NCBI GenBank assembly: GCA_950106755.1
Contig: CATNNA010000004.1
Location: forward strand, 682,001-746,000
Reading direction: 5' to 3'
DNA length: 64,000 nucleotides
Source of the DNA: Climacium dendroides
Taxonomy: Eukaryota > Streptophyta > Bryopsida > Hypnales > Climaciaceae
Shown here: piece after piece, positions 45,744 to 58,030 of the stretch
Position numbering within the stretch: the first letter of the stretch is position 1
Layout: each line of letters begins with the position of its first letter
The notes under the pieces: generated by a model
The model's database searches: none
What the model was told of the DNA's origin: nothing
The model's input: the letters and a program-made list of their open reading frames with translations, nothing else
Translations under genes and position numbers: made by a program

Positions 45744-48700
45744 CTAAGGATGATAATCACTATCTCCTTTTACCTCTGCCCCACTACTATAGTCTCTTGA
45801 TAGCCATCCGTCGTCTTCATCGTCGAAAGTATTGTCTTCATCATCTGATGAAGACAATACTTTTTCTTTCTCTTTTCCTCTGATTTCCGTAGATGTAGAA
45901 GCTTTCTTCCCCTTGCCTATGTTTGGATCATCCTTCCTCCTTAAGAAATTCTTACCGAGGATGCGTTCTCGAAGACCGCCGGCCAATCGTCCTTTCTTTG
46001 CGGGAAGAGTTGGAAGGGATACTCGTGTATCTAAGGGGGTTCTTCCTCCATGTACTTTCTTCCTTGGGGAGATAGCAAATGGCTCCATCACTCGTTTCTT
46101 CTTAGGTTTAGCGGAGTCTTCTACCATTGCTTCTTTTGCTTGTTGCCTCCGTTGGCAAGCAACCGCTGTTATTTCATTCATAGATCGCAGTTTCATGTCT
46201 TCTAGTCTTTGAGAACATTGTGGTGGGCGGCTTGCTATGCTCTTGAACATTGATTCCAATGTCTCATCTTCCCTATCACTAGTACACTCTAAACTAGTGA
46301 ATTTTTGCTTCACAGTTTCTTCTTGAATGTTGGAAGCTTGCAATGTAGGTAGAAAACTCGGTGAACCCCCCAGAGTAGTACTACTACTTCCACCGTTCAA
46401 CAATGAGCGTGGAGCGGGTGGAGGATCGTTATTCGTTGGACGTTGCGACCTCTGCATGTTGTCATTTCTGCCTTGGTCATTGTGGACCATGTTCGGACTT
46501 CTGCACTCATTTGAACCTGAATCCCCCTTGTCCAATACCTCTAGCGGTTTGAAGCTTAGGAAGCTCGATCTCTCGATGCTCTTATCAACCAATTTTTCTC
46601 CAAATTCAAAGCTTGTTTTGTCCACATCCATTTTCTCCCAAGAATGTAGTTTGTCATTTTCTCCAGGTTGGCCTAATGGTATGGATGGAGACCTTTCACG
46701 TTCAATCACTTCATTTGCTTGTAAAGTTTGGCCTCTTGTAACTGATATCCCATTCTGAACCGCCTTTTCCACAATGGTGTCTTCCTTGTTTGCCAAAACG
46801 GTATGGCTGTTTAGAAGTCGGCTCCCATCTACAAATCTCGCTATAGAAGGTAGATCTTCGTCTTCTAAAAATTCAAATTCATCTCGGTTATTTGTATCCA
46901 AGTCAATCATGTCATCATCATACTCATTTCGTCTTTGTGATAGTCTACCACGAAAAGCGTACGTGTCGTCGTTCAGATCCTCTTCTTTATCGAATTTGAG
47001 GTTGTCATCACTTGTTTCTGGTTCCAATTCCGATTCCCCCCTGTCGTCATTGACCTCCTCATTTCCACGCCATGGAAGATGTTCTTCCTCGACATCATGA
47101 TCACTACTTTCGTCATCCTCCATAAGCCCCTCGGATTCCTCTGACTCCGCATTCTCGCGGTACCACAACTTCTCATCGTTCTCCTTTGAAGCAGCGAGGA
47201 CTCTAGAATTAGTATACACATACACCAAATCCATGGCTCTCTTTGTTTTCAACTTGTTTCGAGCCTTATTATGAACAAAGGAATAGCTATTCCAATTTCG
47301 CTCGCATGAAGAGGAAGAGACCGATTGCCCTAAAATTCTCCTTGCAATCGGAGCAATGAGCTTTCCACAAACACCTTCAAAATCCCACCAAGCATGTGCC
47401 GATAATTTAGACTCGCTTGGGTCCAGCATATTGTGAAAAGGTGGTTCTTTATGTCGGAAAGCCATGAATTCTTTCACGACGTCAGCGTACTCTCTACGCT
47501 TACAAATTCGCATGAGGACACGTTTGCATGCGTTAATCGCCTCACCATCGTCTGCTAGTTCTTTGTCATGAAGCAAGTAAGGATTTAGAAGAGCTCCTGC
47601 ATTTTGAATATCGGTCTCCACCATTTCCCATCGCTCTTGGAATGCTGCCCTCAATGGCTTTGCAAGTTCCGAACTTAGTTTAAAAGGCGAATTCTCCAAA
47701 TCCGCCACGTGCTTCCGTATTTTCCTCATGATATGCAAAACCTTGTCTGTGCATGGCGTCTTTGCATCTAAATCATGGAGGCCATGTACCACGGGGCCCA
47801 GCAACTGAACGAAATTGGTGCAACGCCTCCAAAAGTGGTCATCGTTAATTATCTTTGTCGCATTTGTAGACTCCTCGCCACCATTCTTCTTCTTCCTCAA
47901 TGTCCTCGCATATTTTCGCCAACGAGGGTCTGTTACACACTGTTTTAAAGCACCCTTTACCTTCAACAATCGGTGAAGCGCCATGTAATTGGAGGCGAAT
48001 CTTGTTTCCCCCGGCATCAACAAGCTGTACTCTTTCTCGTAACTCCGGAATATTGCAAGTGGCATTTGTCGCTTTCTAAAGAACTTAAGAACCACTCGGG
48101 CGTTTGTTACTACCGTGTCTACCCATGCTTCCTTTCCCCAATCTTTGAGCAACAAATTTAAGGCGTGAACTACACAACCTTGGAAAAAAATGTGAGGATA
48201 TTTGTCGGTTATAATCTCACAGGCTCTGGGATTCACAGGAGCATTGTCTGTTGTTATTTGCACCACATTTTGAGGCCCCACCTTCTATATGAATTCATCC
48301 AAAATAGAAGCCAAGTACTCTGCATTCTTTTCATGTCCACTTGTGTCCACTGATCCCAGAAATTGCTCCCCTGCGGAAGATACAAGTATGACATTTACCA
48401 ATGACCAATTCGTAACCGAGGACCACCCATCAATAGACAATGTTGCACCAAACTTTCGGATACTATCCTCGGTCCTCTTATGCAACTTCACCTCAAGATC
48501 TGCCTTTGCTTCGTCTAGCAATTTAGTTCGTAGAGCTTGATACGATGGAGGACTATATGGCTTTTTGAAGTCAGCCGTTCTCATGACGGCTTCTTTGAAT
48601 GCTGCAGTCCGAGCTACCGCGAATGGTATGTTTGCTGAATAGAAGACATTAGCCCACAACATATTCAACTTCCGTCTTTCGGCTTCTTCAAATCCATCTG

Positions 48701-49139
48701 CTAATCGGCTTTGTTTTTGAGGCCTAGTTACAGAAGAAGGTGTAGGTCGTTGGTCACTTGATGTTTGGTCACTAGGAATCACCCTTAAAGCTGAAAGAGC
48801 TGCTTGTTCCGGTGCTGTGCACGAGTCTTCTTGTGTTGAACATGGCGACTCCCTTCCATTTGAGGTATTGCCTAGAACCATCAATGCGTTCCGACCATCT
48901 ACATTTTCAATGATTGATTTGGATGGAAACATCCCATCACAACAAAGGAAAAGAGACTTGACATCCGATGTCAATCGTGGACATAGGCTTATTCCTGAGT
49001 CGCGCCTGCCATTTTTGCCTTCGTATCCCAAGTGGCTCAACATGCGACATTTCCGATTTACGAACTCCAGCCCACATGCCTTACACTTCACTTTGCCGGG
49101 GGATGGAATGGTATACCAAAGATGAGAATTTGTACTCAT
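45744..49139 (-). pseudogene. hAT-superfamily transposase, single in-frame TAG
   Basis: About 1130 codons from ATG 49139 to TAG 45744, broken once by TAG at 48285 (codon 285). BED-type zinc finger at the N-terminus (CKACGLEFVNRK, then His/Cys), DUF659-like region with LSIDGWSS (first catalytic Asp, about 235), ITTDNAP (second, about 297), GCVVHALNLLLKDW, and the hAT dimerisation region (SSSSCERNWNSYSFVHNKAR, about 610) with the Glu. A long acidic Ser/Asp tail with Lys/Arg clusters (about 450 residues) follows, much longer than usual for hAT. The TAG lies between FI and KVGPQNVVQ, a loop position where related proteins carry polar residues. Terminal inverted repeats and 8-bp target duplications could not be located. 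Confidence 0.85.
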
Positions 49140-50037
49140 TTTAAAAAATGAATAGCTTGCGGATCCAATTTGAAACTTCAAATATCGGCCTTCGATTTCA
49201 AACGCATAGTACGTTCATTCCTGCACCCAATCACATGTACGAAAAAAAATTTGTGTATGAAGCCTTGTAAACCAAAGCCCCCCTGTCCACTGAACTATAC
49301 ATTACCAAGCAACGGATACAAATTTTTCAATTTGCAGCTCGTAGCCCTTGGGAATCTTAGCGTTCAGCTTCTCAGGAGTGCTTGCAAATGACCTAAACCT
49401 TGCTCTTATACTCTGCCCAGTCCGCACTTTGCTTTAGAAATAAGAATTGACCGTTGCACAGTCCGTAGGCCGAGTACAACGGTCGTGAAAAATCAGCGGA
49501 CGGCGCCGACCGCGCGGTGTGGGTGGACGGGGCCGACCGACGATAAGGTCCGACCGAGCGGACAGGGCCGACCGACCGAAGGGGGCCGACCGACTGGACT
49601 GGGACGACCGACCCCACAGGCTGGCCGACCTCAAAGGGCCGACCGACCCCAAAGGGCCGAGCAAGCAAATGAGGTATAATATTGAGTTTGAAATAGAACA
49701 TATTGAATTGAATTCAAACAATGAAATAAATAAATAAATGAAAAAATAGACATATTCTTCAATTTATATGCCAAAAAAAAACTATATATATAAAGAAAGA
49801 GATCGAATACAAAATATGTATATATAGATATACATGTAAAGTGAAGGAAATCAAAACATACTTTTGTGGCATACACCTATGATTCGATGTACATTATGAA
49901 GAAGCTATGATGAACGTGATAGCCTAAGTACAATAATTTTTGGTAGAGAAAACTACTAATTAAAATCCCCACAAGCTATTTATTTTCTACTAGTACTAAT
50001 ATAATAGATGTAGAGTACGAAACGAGACATTTCCCTA
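49140..50037. other. hAT promoter region and intergenic stretch
   Basis: On the minus strand TATAAGAGC at 49403-49411 is TATA-like, about 270 bp before the hAT ATG. A CGACC-rich tract (GGGCCGACCGACC units) lies at 49490-49670 beyond it. 49700-50030 is AT-rich with nothing recognised. Confidence 0.5.
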
Positions 50038-53000
50038 TTAGTTTTCAATACTACTATCTTCTTCTGCAGCACGAGATGTCCCCTCCTTCGCCATGAGTCT
50101 TCTGCTTTTGCGACGAGGTATCGCCTGGCCACCACTGGGTCCTTCTCTAGTTTGTACTTCCATGTCAACCCTCTCAAATAGTCTTTTAGTTTCTGGAGAG
50201 TGGTCATCATCTTCTTCAACTCTCCGTTTATTCTTCCGCTTCGGAGACAACTCCACTTCATGGGTGTTTAAAGTCCTCAGAGCGGCATGTACTAAGTCTT
50301 TGAGGTACTCGATGACTTTATCTTCGCTCTGTACGTAATACCAAGCTGGTACACCTTTATCAGCTATTGGAGGTTCGCCCCCTAGATACTTCCTCCACTT
50401 GGTGATAACATCATCCATCCGTTTATCGAAAGCCCGAGCAATCTCTTCCATCTTATGGCTTGTCATTGCTTTCGTATTCAAGTCCAATATGCAACGAACC
50501 TTAGCTGCTTCTTCCAACTTCGCTAAGATGCGGGCCCGCCCGACCAAATCGGAATTGTACCCCTCGTACTGCTTTGTGATTCTAGGATCAGACTCCACTT
50601 CCACGGAAGGGTCATTTGGCCCTTCTTTCTTCCATTCCTTATCAGGAAATCGGAAGAATTTTTGGTGTTGCGTGCTCCAGTGCCCCCCCATGCTACGACA
50701 GAACATTTCTCTTGCATCGTTATCCGGGATCCCGAAGGCACGCAATTCCACTTCCAAGTCCCGCGTCATCCAGAAGTACTCATCCTTGTCTTGAGGATCC
50801 ATGTATAATGAATGCATCCCTTCGTTTGGTAGCCATACCATTGGTTTTCCCCAGTGCAAATGATTTTGGAATTTATGTGGCGCTTGGTCTAGTGGAAGGT
50901 TCCACCGGTTGAATTCATGACCTGATGCCATAGAATGCAATATTCCTAGCATTTCATAAAACCTTGCATTCAAAGGAGTACGACAGTTGGGGCAACGGGC
51001 GGAATATTGTGCTGCTCTTTGGATGCAAAGAATATGAAAAGAGTGGCCACATTGACCCAAAGTTAGACCTCCTTCAGGCCCAAAACGATATTGGCAAAGA
51101 GAGCACTTTTCCTTCATCAAAGGAACATTGGGATCACTTCCAGGTATAAGCTGCTTTTCATGTTGAACAATATGAGCAGACAATGTGTTGTGAGGAATCC
51201 ATCCTTCTTCCGCTTCCAATGCCCAATTGATGTTGTCTGATTCATAGGTTCTCCCGTGATTCAACCGCTCGAACATTCTATCCATGTTTTCCCAAACTAT
51301 AATGCATACTTCGGGATCCTTTAATTCTGCGTCGAACTTCTCTTTCAAACGCAGGTGAGAAGACTGCACGTTTCTCAACGATTCGTCCGACTGCATTGCA
51401 TACTTCAAGAGCCCCCTCATGAGTTGAGAGCATAAACCATATTGTTGTTGTAGGTGTCTTGCCCACAGCACCCACCGTAGATCCCCGGTCTTCATTGGAA
51501 GGATGTCGTGTAGTATTTGTACGTGTTCCATTCTCTGTATAGAAGACTCCGCGTCATTCTTTGCTTGAATTGCCAAGTCCAATTGTTGCCTTAATTCCTG
51601 GACTTCATGATTCACCGTTTGCGTGCAAGCAACTTCTAATGAGAGTGGAGGCACAACTTTAGGGCTCTCAATGGCCATAACGACTTCTACAGTCTCGTCC
51701 ACAGCTTTGCCCTTGTCAAGAGGAAGCGAAAGTTGATCGCTTTCTTGAGTTGGTTGACTTGCCTCCAAGAGGCTTGCTCCGTCCCTGCAATGTTCAGATG
51801 ACTTGTCGTTTTGTAATGTCTTCAACATCTCCCGATGCCATTGTAAATTGTCCTCAGATGTCTTCAATTGCAAAACCAACTTCTAGTTTTGGGACTCCAA
51901 CGTCCCATTCGAGAGCTTTAAAGTCTCAACTTCTTTTTGAAGACTAAAACACATATCTCTCAAGGCTTCATGGTCTTTATCCCAAAACACCATAGAGCAA
52001 TGCTTATCCAATTTGTCGAACTTGACCTTCAGGCGATCATGATCTTCTTTGTCATAATTGACCTTCATGAGCTCTTCGTTTTGTGTTTGAAGCTCAACCA
52101 CAGCCTTGAGATTTTCCACCTTCTCTTCTTGGAGCTTATCTGCAAATTCAATGAATTTTCTGAAGGCCACGGCACCCTCCAGTATCTCTGGTGTCATGCT
52201 CATAAATTCTTCAGCTATTTGTGTGAGGGCAGGTGTCATAACAGCTACAAGTTTAGCTGTACATGATAGAGAGTAGGCAGTCTTGAATAGTTCGCCGAAC
52301 TTCCATACTCGGTTGCACGGGGTTGAGGTTTGCCCTTCATCTATCGTGCCTCCTTCATTTGTTGTACCCTCTTCATTTGCAGAAGGATGAACTTCTTCTT
52401 GAACTTCAAAAGTCTTTCATTTAAGAAAACATTGTAGTAAGTGCTCTATTTCTTGTAGCGGAGGCATCATCGATAAAGTCTTTAGATCCTCTGGACCCAA
52501 GAACGTTAGCATTGGATTCTCCTCCGTCTTTGGGGTCTCTTCGCCATTGTTAAGAACACCCGGTTCCTGAGAGTCCATTTCTGCCTTCTGTAAGTTCTCA
52601 TCATTCATGTTTTGGGAAGGTGGCACTTCATGCATTGGACTCCGAACTGGACTTAGACTTCTGTTAATTTCTTCATCTGTAGTCCTGGCACTGATGTCCA
52701 TAAGGGCATCACTGTCTAGAAGACGAGTGATTCTAGCAGTTGCCCTGTCCATCTCTTCTGAAGGAACCTCTTCTTTGTACTCCAATGTCTTCAACGTTGA
52801 TCCTTGTTTTGATGGATGAGATGGCACCTTGAAAATACCAGGTTTTCCCTTCGCGCTTGATGCAATTGGTGAAGGGTTCAGAAACATCAGTACAGTGTCA
52901 AGCACGACTCGTTCCGCACCCTTCGAAGAAGACACTAAAGCTTTCGTAGTATTACATACGGTATCCGGTTCTAGCGTCATACTTCCTCCTCCATTACCTT

Positions 53001-53688
53001 CTGTATTATCCACTTCGGGTTGAAGTGAAATATCAGCTTGATTCGTCCAATCCGCTGATGTGGCATTCATTTTGCTACTTTCAAGGGGGCGCTCCTCCTT
53101 GTTTTCCCCTTTGTCTTTCATGTCCTGCACTTTGTTTTGGATAGAAACACGTTTTTCTTCCGTGTTGTGCTGTAGAGTAGCATTGCCTTCAACCATTTGA
53201 AGGACTTGTCCCTTTGAAACAAACGTATCGGGAATATCTTTCTGGCCATCAGGAAGCACAAGCTGTGTTTCTACTGTCCCCGGGTACGTACTCCAATCCA
53301 CCTTGCGAGCCAACTTCAATTCTGTATACACCATGCTTGCTATGGTGTAGTTAATTCTACCCTTGCTCATCGATTTGTCCCCAAAGAGAGCCCGCCACAC
53401 CTCTACGGAACGATGGACAAAATGAGGGCTGAGACAACTTGCGGGTTTAAAAGAAAACTCCCGAGTGTGACCAGCATGTAATTCTTGAGGCCACAACTTT
53501 CCAATGTGATACATCTTCACATATTTCTTGCACAACTTGGAAGTCCAGTATTCATCGACCACCTTCTCCCACTCAGGCTCAGCTAAAATGTTCTCATCCT
53601 TTAAAATGTCAAGACGGAGCTCGTGACGAGCTCCTTTTTGTTTCGATCTCTTACTGCTTTCACCTTTAATGCCGCGCTTTTCTTCCAT
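50038..53688 (-). pseudogene. KLWP-module / coiled-coil / RING-H2 protein, longest copy
   Basis: About 1216 codons in one frame from ATG 53688 to TAA 50038, with TGA at 52417 and TAG at 51883. N-terminus: KLCKKYVKMYHIGKLWP and YTIASMVYTELKLARKVDWS. Acidic linker, then coiled coil (about 480-700). RING-H2 (CSLCQYRF, LGQCGHSFHILC, CPNC) at 862-905. C-terminal region of about 310 residues: HSMASGHEFNRWNLPLDQAP, then YFWMTRDLEVEL, KYLGG and WYYV blocks, ending in a basic KRKNKRR and RRKSRRL stretch that looks like a nuclear signal. TGA aligns with TGG (CSLRWNQF) of the 33-kb copy; TAG aligns with CAG of the 59.6-kb fragment. Two base changes separate it from an open frame. Confidence 0.75.
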
Positions 53689-53884
53689 AGCTACTTGATG
53701 CCTTGATTCTTCTCTTCAACCGTGTGTAAATGACCGATTCAAAACCCCTCCGGTGTAATCAAAGATGTATGACCCCAACTCTCTACCACATAGGAGCAAC
53801 TGGCGCGGTGAAGCAACAGTAGCACATCTGATGTGGTGTTGTTTCCCAAGGAGGAGAGTTGAAGTGAGGGAAAATGCCTTGGCC

Positions 53885-54205
53885 GTCCCCTCATATAGCC
53901 GTCCGCGCCCAAACCTAGAACTTGTCTTCCCGAATCTACTCCGGACGACGCGAACCTACCCCGAACCTACGGACGGCGTTCGATCGGACGGTCCGTCTGC
54001 TGCCGAACCTGCGGATTGGCGGTCCGCCCGACCGCTCCGTCGGACGTCCCCCCGACCGCTCCGTCGGCCACCCTCCCGACCGCTGCAACGTCACGCCCGA
54101 CCGCTCCCACGACCGTCCGACCAACCGCTGGACGCCGACCGACCACAGTCCGGCCGCGTCCAAGACGTCCGGATTTTGGACGTGATTTCGTGATGGACGT
54201 ACGTC
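53885..54205 (-). promoter_or_regulatory. TATA-like box and CGGAC-rich tract of the RING gene
   Basis: On the minus strand CTATATGAG at about 53891-53899, 205 bp before the ATG. The tract (53900-54205) is made of GACCGCTCCGTCGG-type units and ends in GGACGTACGTCC, matching in reverse the CAGGGTTG(T/C).(T/C)GGACG lead of the 37.3-kb tract. Confidence 0.6.
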
Positions 54206-56929
54206 CAAGACAACCCTGATAAAATGCCAACATTTTGATAAGTTGTACCATTTAAAAAATATATATAACTGTACAAATTAAAACTAGACATATTAGGGAG
54301 TACATAGGAAAAAAAAATACAAAAATATCAATTGTAGATTGGAAGATCATAATATTGGATCATGGGGATGTTAAAACTATACAAATGATTTGGGTAGGTT
54401 TTATTTGTCTTCTTAAAATGTTTGAGGACAAATTCTGTCCCCAAGGTCTTTTTGAGGTTAACTCCATGAGTATTGAAGCAAGTGAATGAATTACAAAATA
54501 CATGGTTTCATTTGTGCAATATTTTTATATTTGATGTAGAAGTTGCATTTGTATTTTAAAAAAATTTCAAGAAATTTCTTATCTTCAATTTTATTTTAAG
54601 GTAATTCAATGTGTATGTTAGAATTCCGTTCGTGGTCCACGCTTGCAAGACTACAAATTTTAAGGCCTATTGTCTAAAGGATTGGCTTTTGTTTGGCATG
54701 TATACCAAGGAAATAGGTCAGACAATTACTGTTGTCTTTCTTTCCTTTAGTCCCTTAGGCTTCAACATTGTCTATTCCTTCAAAACAATTTTTGCTCCAT
54801 ATGTTTGAACAACATCGTTGGAAAAAAGGGTGACAGTCATTATTTTCCCTTCTTACCTTTTGGCAAGTAGATGGAAAATGACAATTTTCATGGAAAATGT
54901 GGGAACTTAAGTTGCAACTTAGGCTTTGAACGTAGCATAATTTTCCTTACAATGCACCAAAACATCAAAGGAGATGAAGTGCTTTATGAAAGACACTCCA
55001 AATTTGTCATATCTCAAGGTTTTATGAGCTTTCCAGCCACCACTTGTTAGCAAGTAGGTAGATATTGTAAACTTTATTGCCTTGAAAACTGGAAAAAAAT
55101 CACAGCCAATGCATTGTTGACTTCCTTGGAGGTCTGTGCCCCAACATCTCTGCCCAGAAGGCCGGCTCGTGGTCTAGCGTCCTCGCCCTGACAATAGAAC
55201 GTCCACGCCCAGACAGTACTTTTGCGCCTCCCCTCAGCGTCCGCGCCTAGTCTTTGCGTTTGCGCCCCAACATGTCCGCCCTGCCCATTTCATTGAACCA
55301 CTTCCAGGGTTGGGCAACTTGCCTGCAACTTCAACTGTAAATCTTGTTTTCTTGAAACGTCCTAAAGAGGGCTTGCCAAACTATGTTCAGGGTAGTTATG
55401 AAGGGCCACCTCTATCATTAATCCTCCAAGGACAGCCCCTAAACTAGTAATTCTAAGCATGAATTTCCAATTCCCAATGAGTTTGTTTGTTGACCTTCTT
55501 AACCATTATATGTATGGATTTCTGAATATTCATTTGTATGAGATGAAAGTATGCTTTGTGATGACCTTCCTAATTTTATAAAATAGGGAGGATGTTAGAA
55601 CAGAGGGCCACCAAATCATGCACTCTACAATTTTTTAATTCATTTTCCGTGTACATGAGCAAAGGGCCACCAAATTACAAATATGCAATCCGTTTTAAGT
55701 AAAGGGCAAAAGTACATGTAAAAGCTATTTGGGCATCACAACGTTATGATCACTTCCTAGAGAACATAAAAGTGTATTTACAATGACATAAATGCGAATT
55801 TCTGCAACGATGTAGTCCAAATATACAAAGTGTAATACAACAAATTGGACTTTTACATATATAGGGTCCCTGCAGTGGTAAAGGTTGGCTACTTGAAACT
55901 TACAGTGTTATTCATGCATGTTTTGTGGGAACACTTTATCAATGTGGCACCAAGCAATATATTTCTCACACGTTCGTTTTGTCAAAGGTTGTGCTTCATT
56001 TTTCCAACCAAGGAAGGCAAGTTGTTCAGGATCAAATAGAATATGCAAGCGCTTCTTTGAATTTTTACAATTCCGAGGCCTACCCTTATCTTGAGCCTTT
56101 TATTTCCGTGCAACTACATTGGCTTCAACACTGGGTTGCGACATTATTTGCAAATTAGTGTTCTGAATAGTATGTAAAGAAGTAATCCTATTTTCCTCTT
56201 ACCCAAAATATTGAATGAGAGAATAAGAGAAGTCGTGAACCTTGAATTATGAAGCCTATGTACCCCACCCCAACTTGAAGCTCAAATGTGAAGTCCAAGA
56301 ACGCAGGGGTGGCATGGCAAAACTGTCAAGGGTAGTACTTATACCCCCGACAGGAGCACATGTGGTTGGATTGGGGCATAGACGGTCATGGCACGGACGT
56401 TGCGCGACCACTTTTGGTCTTTTTGAAACTAAAAGCATTTCACAATTGAAGCTATGGGAGCAACCACTGTCCCACTACGTCTCCGCCCAACACATTCACG
56501 AGTTTGCACTAGCGTCTCCGCCTCATTGGAGACGCCCACGCCCAGGAAGGGAACGTCTCTGCCAAATGACGTCGACGCATTAGCGTCCACGCCCTAGTCC
56601 CAGAACGTCTTCACTCAAGTACGTCCGTGCCCAGTCACCACTGTCCCCGCCTACATATATACATCCACGTCCATGCGTTGTACGTCTCCGCCCATAATTG
56701 TCCTCGCTCATGCAACTACATCTCAGCATGGCCTACCCGTCTACGCCCTCCTTGAAATGTGGATGGCCACGTCACGTACCTAAGGTCAGGTTTAAGAAAA
56801 ATTTGGATTTTGGGCAAAATTTCCTACCCGAATTCCGAAATGGGGTCCGGACTGTCCGTCCGTCTGGGACGTCCGATGACCCCAACCCGCCCGATGTGAC
56901 AACCTAGGAACAAGAAGTGGAGAGCTCAA
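54206..56929. other. Gene-free stretch, repeat copies and motif clusters
   Basis: 54225-54390 is similar to 25680-25860; 55590-55660 to the inverted-repeat family. CGTCCNCGCCC clusters lie at 55150-55285 and 56400-56735 (at least eight near matches in the second). 56835-56905 has a short CGTCC/GTCCG-rich piece just before the gag-like gene. No supported gene. Confidence 0.6.
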
Positions 56930-58030
56930 ATGGCTCTCCGGACAAGCGGTGAATCGGATGAAGAATCCGAGACGGAACCGGATAGCTTGGAGCCGGAAGA
57001 TAAGGGTGAAAACCCTAAGAAGAGAGCTTGGGTAGAGGAATAGGAAGAGGAGGAAGAGGAAGCTCCTCTCAATCAAAGGAGGATCAAGCGGACGCCTAGT
57101 CTAAGGGGCTCTCCTTCGATGCCTCACAAGGACAAAAAACCGGAACTAATGGAAAAAGTGGAGTCGGTCGTCCCGAAGAAGCAGGAGCCAGTGGAGGTGG
57201 TCAAGCAGAGATCCACTCCAATGACTCCAATGACGGACCTGACAGGCCCGTATAACGACCTAATTCGGATTCTCAGTGCAGTGAGAGCGGATTGGGAGAT
57301 CAAGACCACTACGCTTTGTGAAGTGGCGGACTTGGTGGGAAGTACTCCAACTAGTACGCTATCGGAAGAAGTGGCGAACTACATCAACAACCTTGACGAA
57401 GTTCGGGAATTAGAAGAAAGGTTGCTAAAGCAGAACATTAACCAAAGGGAGACGGATGAGTTGGTGCTCCGGTTGCGAGGGGAGATCCAAGTCTTCCGGA
57501 AAGACTTGGAGACCAGTTGCAAGTAGGTGAAGATTGCGATGTCGCTGCAAGAGGAGACCAAGGCGGCAATCGACCAGAGGACCGCAGTAGTAGGGGCATC
57601 CGGTGACATGATGGCGAAGGCCAAGCTTTTCGATGAGGGAGTGCACGAGGACCAAAAACCTTCTGGTACCCGGATTGCCCGCATCTTAGCTGATTTTGCC
57701 GGAGAGATAGAGGAGACCATGAAGGAATTCCGGAAAGATGCTAAAAGGTTGGAGGAAAACATCCAGAAGTTCTAGAGTGGACTGGTCTCTCTATCCGGGA
57801 TTTCGATCCCAGATGAGTTCAATGATGTGGAGTTCCTGGATGAAAAGTTTGAGACTCCAGTCTCAAAGGAGAAGGAGGGAGGAAGAACTTCCACTTTAAT
57901 GGCTCCACGGGCAATGACATGGACAACTTCCCCTATAGAACCGGAACAAGTTTTGGAAGGGGGAGACAAGAGTAAGAACTTGAGTGAACTCTCACCTGTA
58001 GCTACTCCAGATAGTGGTGGACCCCTTTAG
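56930..58030 (+). pseudogene. Gag-like protein, 3' half only, three in-frame TAG
   Basis: One frame from ATG 56930 to TAG 58028 with TAG at 57041, 57524 and 57773. It lacks the N-terminal helical domain of the other two copies, starting instead with an acidic Ser/Glu stretch and a Lys/Pro linker. The coiled coil (EVRELEERLLKQN, LRLRGEIQVFRKDLE) leads to AKAKLFDEGVHE and EIEETMKEFRKDAKRL, aligning with NKAKLYDEGIHE and MERFMFEVRDVLHQAKRF at 20 kb. All internal stops are TAG. GTGACAACC 25 bp upstream also occurs at about 59206, so the segment 56.9-59.2 kb may be one insertion. Confidence 0.6.
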
